Source of the DNA: an uncultured Bacteroidota bacterium
GTDB lineage: Bacteria > Bacteroidota > Bacteroidia > Bacteroidales > GWA2-32-17
Length of the DNA stretch: 37,129 nt
Reading direction: 5' to 3'
Assembly: GCA_903872185.1 (NCBI GenBank)
Contig: CAIQJL010000127.1
Span: 1 to 37,129 of the forward strand
Shown here: one piece after another, positions 35,908-37,129 of the stretch
Layout: every line of letters begins with the position of its first letter
Position numbering within the stretch: position 1 is the stretch's first letter
Notes under the pieces: generated by a model
Seen by the model: the letters and a program-made list of their open reading frames with translations, nothing else
Databases searched by the model: none
What the model was told of the DNA's origin: nothing
Position numbers and translations under genes: made by a program

Positions 35908-36966
35908 ATGGACTTACTAAGATTAACAGAATTAAGCGAAAAGTATTCTGAAAATTCACTTACAGAAAGTGAGCGTGCGGAATTATTTTCTGCAATAAAT
36001 TCTGATTCCGATTTAAAATTACAATTTGAAGAAAACATTTCACTTTTTAATAATTTACAATCATTAAAAGTTGAAAAACTTTCAAGAAAATGGTTCGAAG
36101 AAGTTGAGAACGAAAAGAAAAATGAAAAAATAACTTCGTTAAATTTTAGAACAAGAATTATTCATTATGCCGCAGTTGCTGCTGTTAGTTTTTTTGCTGT
36201 AGCAGGTACTCTTTATTTCTCTGGTTGGTTTTCTTATAAAAAACACTTACAGGCATATACACAATTAGGAAATAATGTAACATCTCTCACCAATAATCAA
36301 AAGTCGATGTGGGATGCTTTTTTCTCACCAGAAAAATCTGAATATTCATTTACAGCAGGAACTGGCTTTGCAATTTCATCAGAAGGATATATTATTACCA
36401 GTTTTCACGTTGTTAGAGATTTTGATTCTATTATAGTTGTAAATAATATTGACTCACTAATTCGATATCATGCAGAATTAGTATATAATAATATAGAATC
36501 TGATGTAGCTATATTAAAAATTGCTGATTCTACTTTTTCTTCTTTTGGAAAAATTCCATATAAGTTTAATAGTAAGAATTGTAATCTTGGAGAGTATGTT
36601 TATACTTTAGGTTATTCAAAACGTGATGTTGTTTTTGGCGAAGGATCTGTAAGTTCATTTACTGGTTATAATGAAGATTCTTCTACAATTCAGGTTTCTA
36701 TTCCCTCAAATCCTGGTAATAGTGGCGGTCCGCTTTTAAATTCTAAAGGTGATATTATTGGAATGTTATGTGCAAAGAATAATGAGATTGAAGGCGCTAC
36801 TTTTGCAATAAGATCAGATTTATTGATTAATTTAGTTGATAGTCTTAATTCCAGATTAGATGATAAGAAAATTGTATTAAATAAATACAATAATATTTCT
36901 ACACTTGATAGACCTATGCAAATTAAGAAAATTAAATCCTTAATTTTTAGGGTTGAGGCATATTAG
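35908..36966 (+). CDS. Anti-sigma-like segment fused to membrane-anchored trypsin-like protease
   Basis: A 352-residue single-pass protein. The cytoplasmic N-terminus (1-82) starts LTELSEKYSENSLTESERAEL, which resembles the start of FecR-like and zinc-free anti-sigma domains (a short helix, N-S-L-T-x-x-E-R, then L-x-x-x-I). A membrane helix spans about 85-106. The outer part (145-320) is a trypsin-like S1C (DegP-like) protease with H167 in SFHVV, D199 in SDVAILKI and S272 in NPGNSGGPLL. No PDZ domain follows. One base after the ECF sigma gene, it probably binds the sigma factor inside and processes a substrate, or itself, outside. The anti-sigma role is inferred from position and weak resemblance. 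Confidence 0.8.
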   Translation: MDLLRLTELSEKYSENSLTESERAELFSAINSDSDLKLQFEENISLFNNLQSLKVEKLSRKWFEEVENEKKNEKITSLNFRTRIIHYAAVAAVSFFAVAGTLYFSGWFSYKKHLQAYTQLGNNVTSLTNNQKSMWDAFFSPEKSEYSFTAGTGFAISSEGYIITSFHVVRDFDSIIVVNNIDSLIRYHAELVYNNIESDVAILKIADSTFSSFGKIPYKFNSKNCNLGEYVYTLGYSKRDVVFGEGSVSSFTGYNEDSSTIQVSIPSNPGNSGGPLLNSKGDIIGMLCAKNNEIEGATFAIRSDLLINLVDSLNSRLDDKKIVLNKYNNISTLDRPMQIKKIKSLIFRVEAY

Positions 36967-37016
36967 CATTTTTAGATTTACTTTGAAACTTTCAACTTTA
37001 TATTTTTAGCTTATAA

Positions 37017-37129
37017 CTATTGTTGTTTAGTCTTCCTAATCTGTATATCAGGAAAAATTAATGGGCTTTTAATGGTATCAGTAATAACGTTCACTATTTT
37101 CACATCATTGTCTTGATTGTAATGAAGAA
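37017..37129 (-). CDS. Partial gene running off the right edge (C-terminal 36 codons)
   Basis: An open minus-strand frame enters from the right edge and ends at a TAG at 37017-37019. It encodes a 36-residue C-terminus beginning LHYNQDNDVKIVNVI and ending IQIRKTKQQ. Composition is protein-like, other frames are interrupted, and it would converge on the protease gene, leaving 50 bases between the stops. The start and identity lie beyond the window; no family can be named. Confidence 0.45.
   Translation of the reverse strand, partial: LHYNQDNDVKIVNVITDTIKSPLIFPDIQIRKTKQQ

Overview
The window looks like chromosomal DNA from a member of the Bacteroidetes (Bacteroidota), perhaps an anaerobic Bacteroidia-like lineage. 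The DNA is strongly AT-rich. Several upstream regions carry TAnnTTTG boxes, the -7 promoter element known from this phylum. One secreted protein ends in a type IX secretion (T9SS) sorting domain. The order rsfS-ftsH-DUF2007-cdsA-psd is familiar from the phylum, and a KorAB 2-oxoacid:ferredoxin oxidoreductase fits anaerobic or microaerobic carbon metabolism. I see no rRNA, tRNA, CRISPR array, prophage or complete insertion sequence. No stretch over 300 bases lacks a gene.

Layout. 1-4130: two PAP2-type phosphatases flank a REP-associated tyrosine transposase (RAYT) that has a pair of small palindromes on each side; enolase and a FISUMP-domain lipoprotein follow, closed by a strong terminator. 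4152-7167: a DnaQ-type exonuclease fused to a GIY-YIG/UvrC-like nuclease, a polytopic GT-C-like membrane protein and a tiny lipoprotein. 7335-9445 (minus): plsY, moaC and a MOSC-MogA fusion. 9607-13180: a minus-strand arcC-OTC operon diverging from an arginine decarboxylase. 13274-14672: two tandem related envelope proteins. 14781-18485: ftsK, a LolA-like carrier and a nitroreductase. 18487-22727 (minus): type II NADH dehydrogenase, then korA-korB. 22925-27193: rsfS, ftsH, DUF2007, cdsA, psd. 27202-30026: dgt, purS and a DAHP synthase-chorismate mutase. 30156-32621: a T9SS-exported M6-like metalloprotease with a CUB domain. 32758-35057 (minus): a small lipoprotein gene, then a serine hydrolase translationally coupled to a small secreted protein. 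35322-36966: an ECF sigma factor followed one base later by a protein that joins an anti-sigma-like cytoplasmic segment, one membrane helix and a trypsin-like periplasmic protease. The right edge cuts a probable minus-strand gene.

Most genes are housekeeping: glycolysis, lipid and envelope synthesis, division, proteolysis, molybdenum cofactor and aromatic amino acids. The least ordinary parts are the sigma factor/membrane-protease pair, the RAYT with its flanking hairpins together with other palindromic repeats across the window (one inside the 3' end of plsY), and an ornithine-type carbamoyltransferase beside carbamate kinase, which suggests energy-yielding citrulline breakdown. Functions are read from motifs and remembered families; no searches were run.
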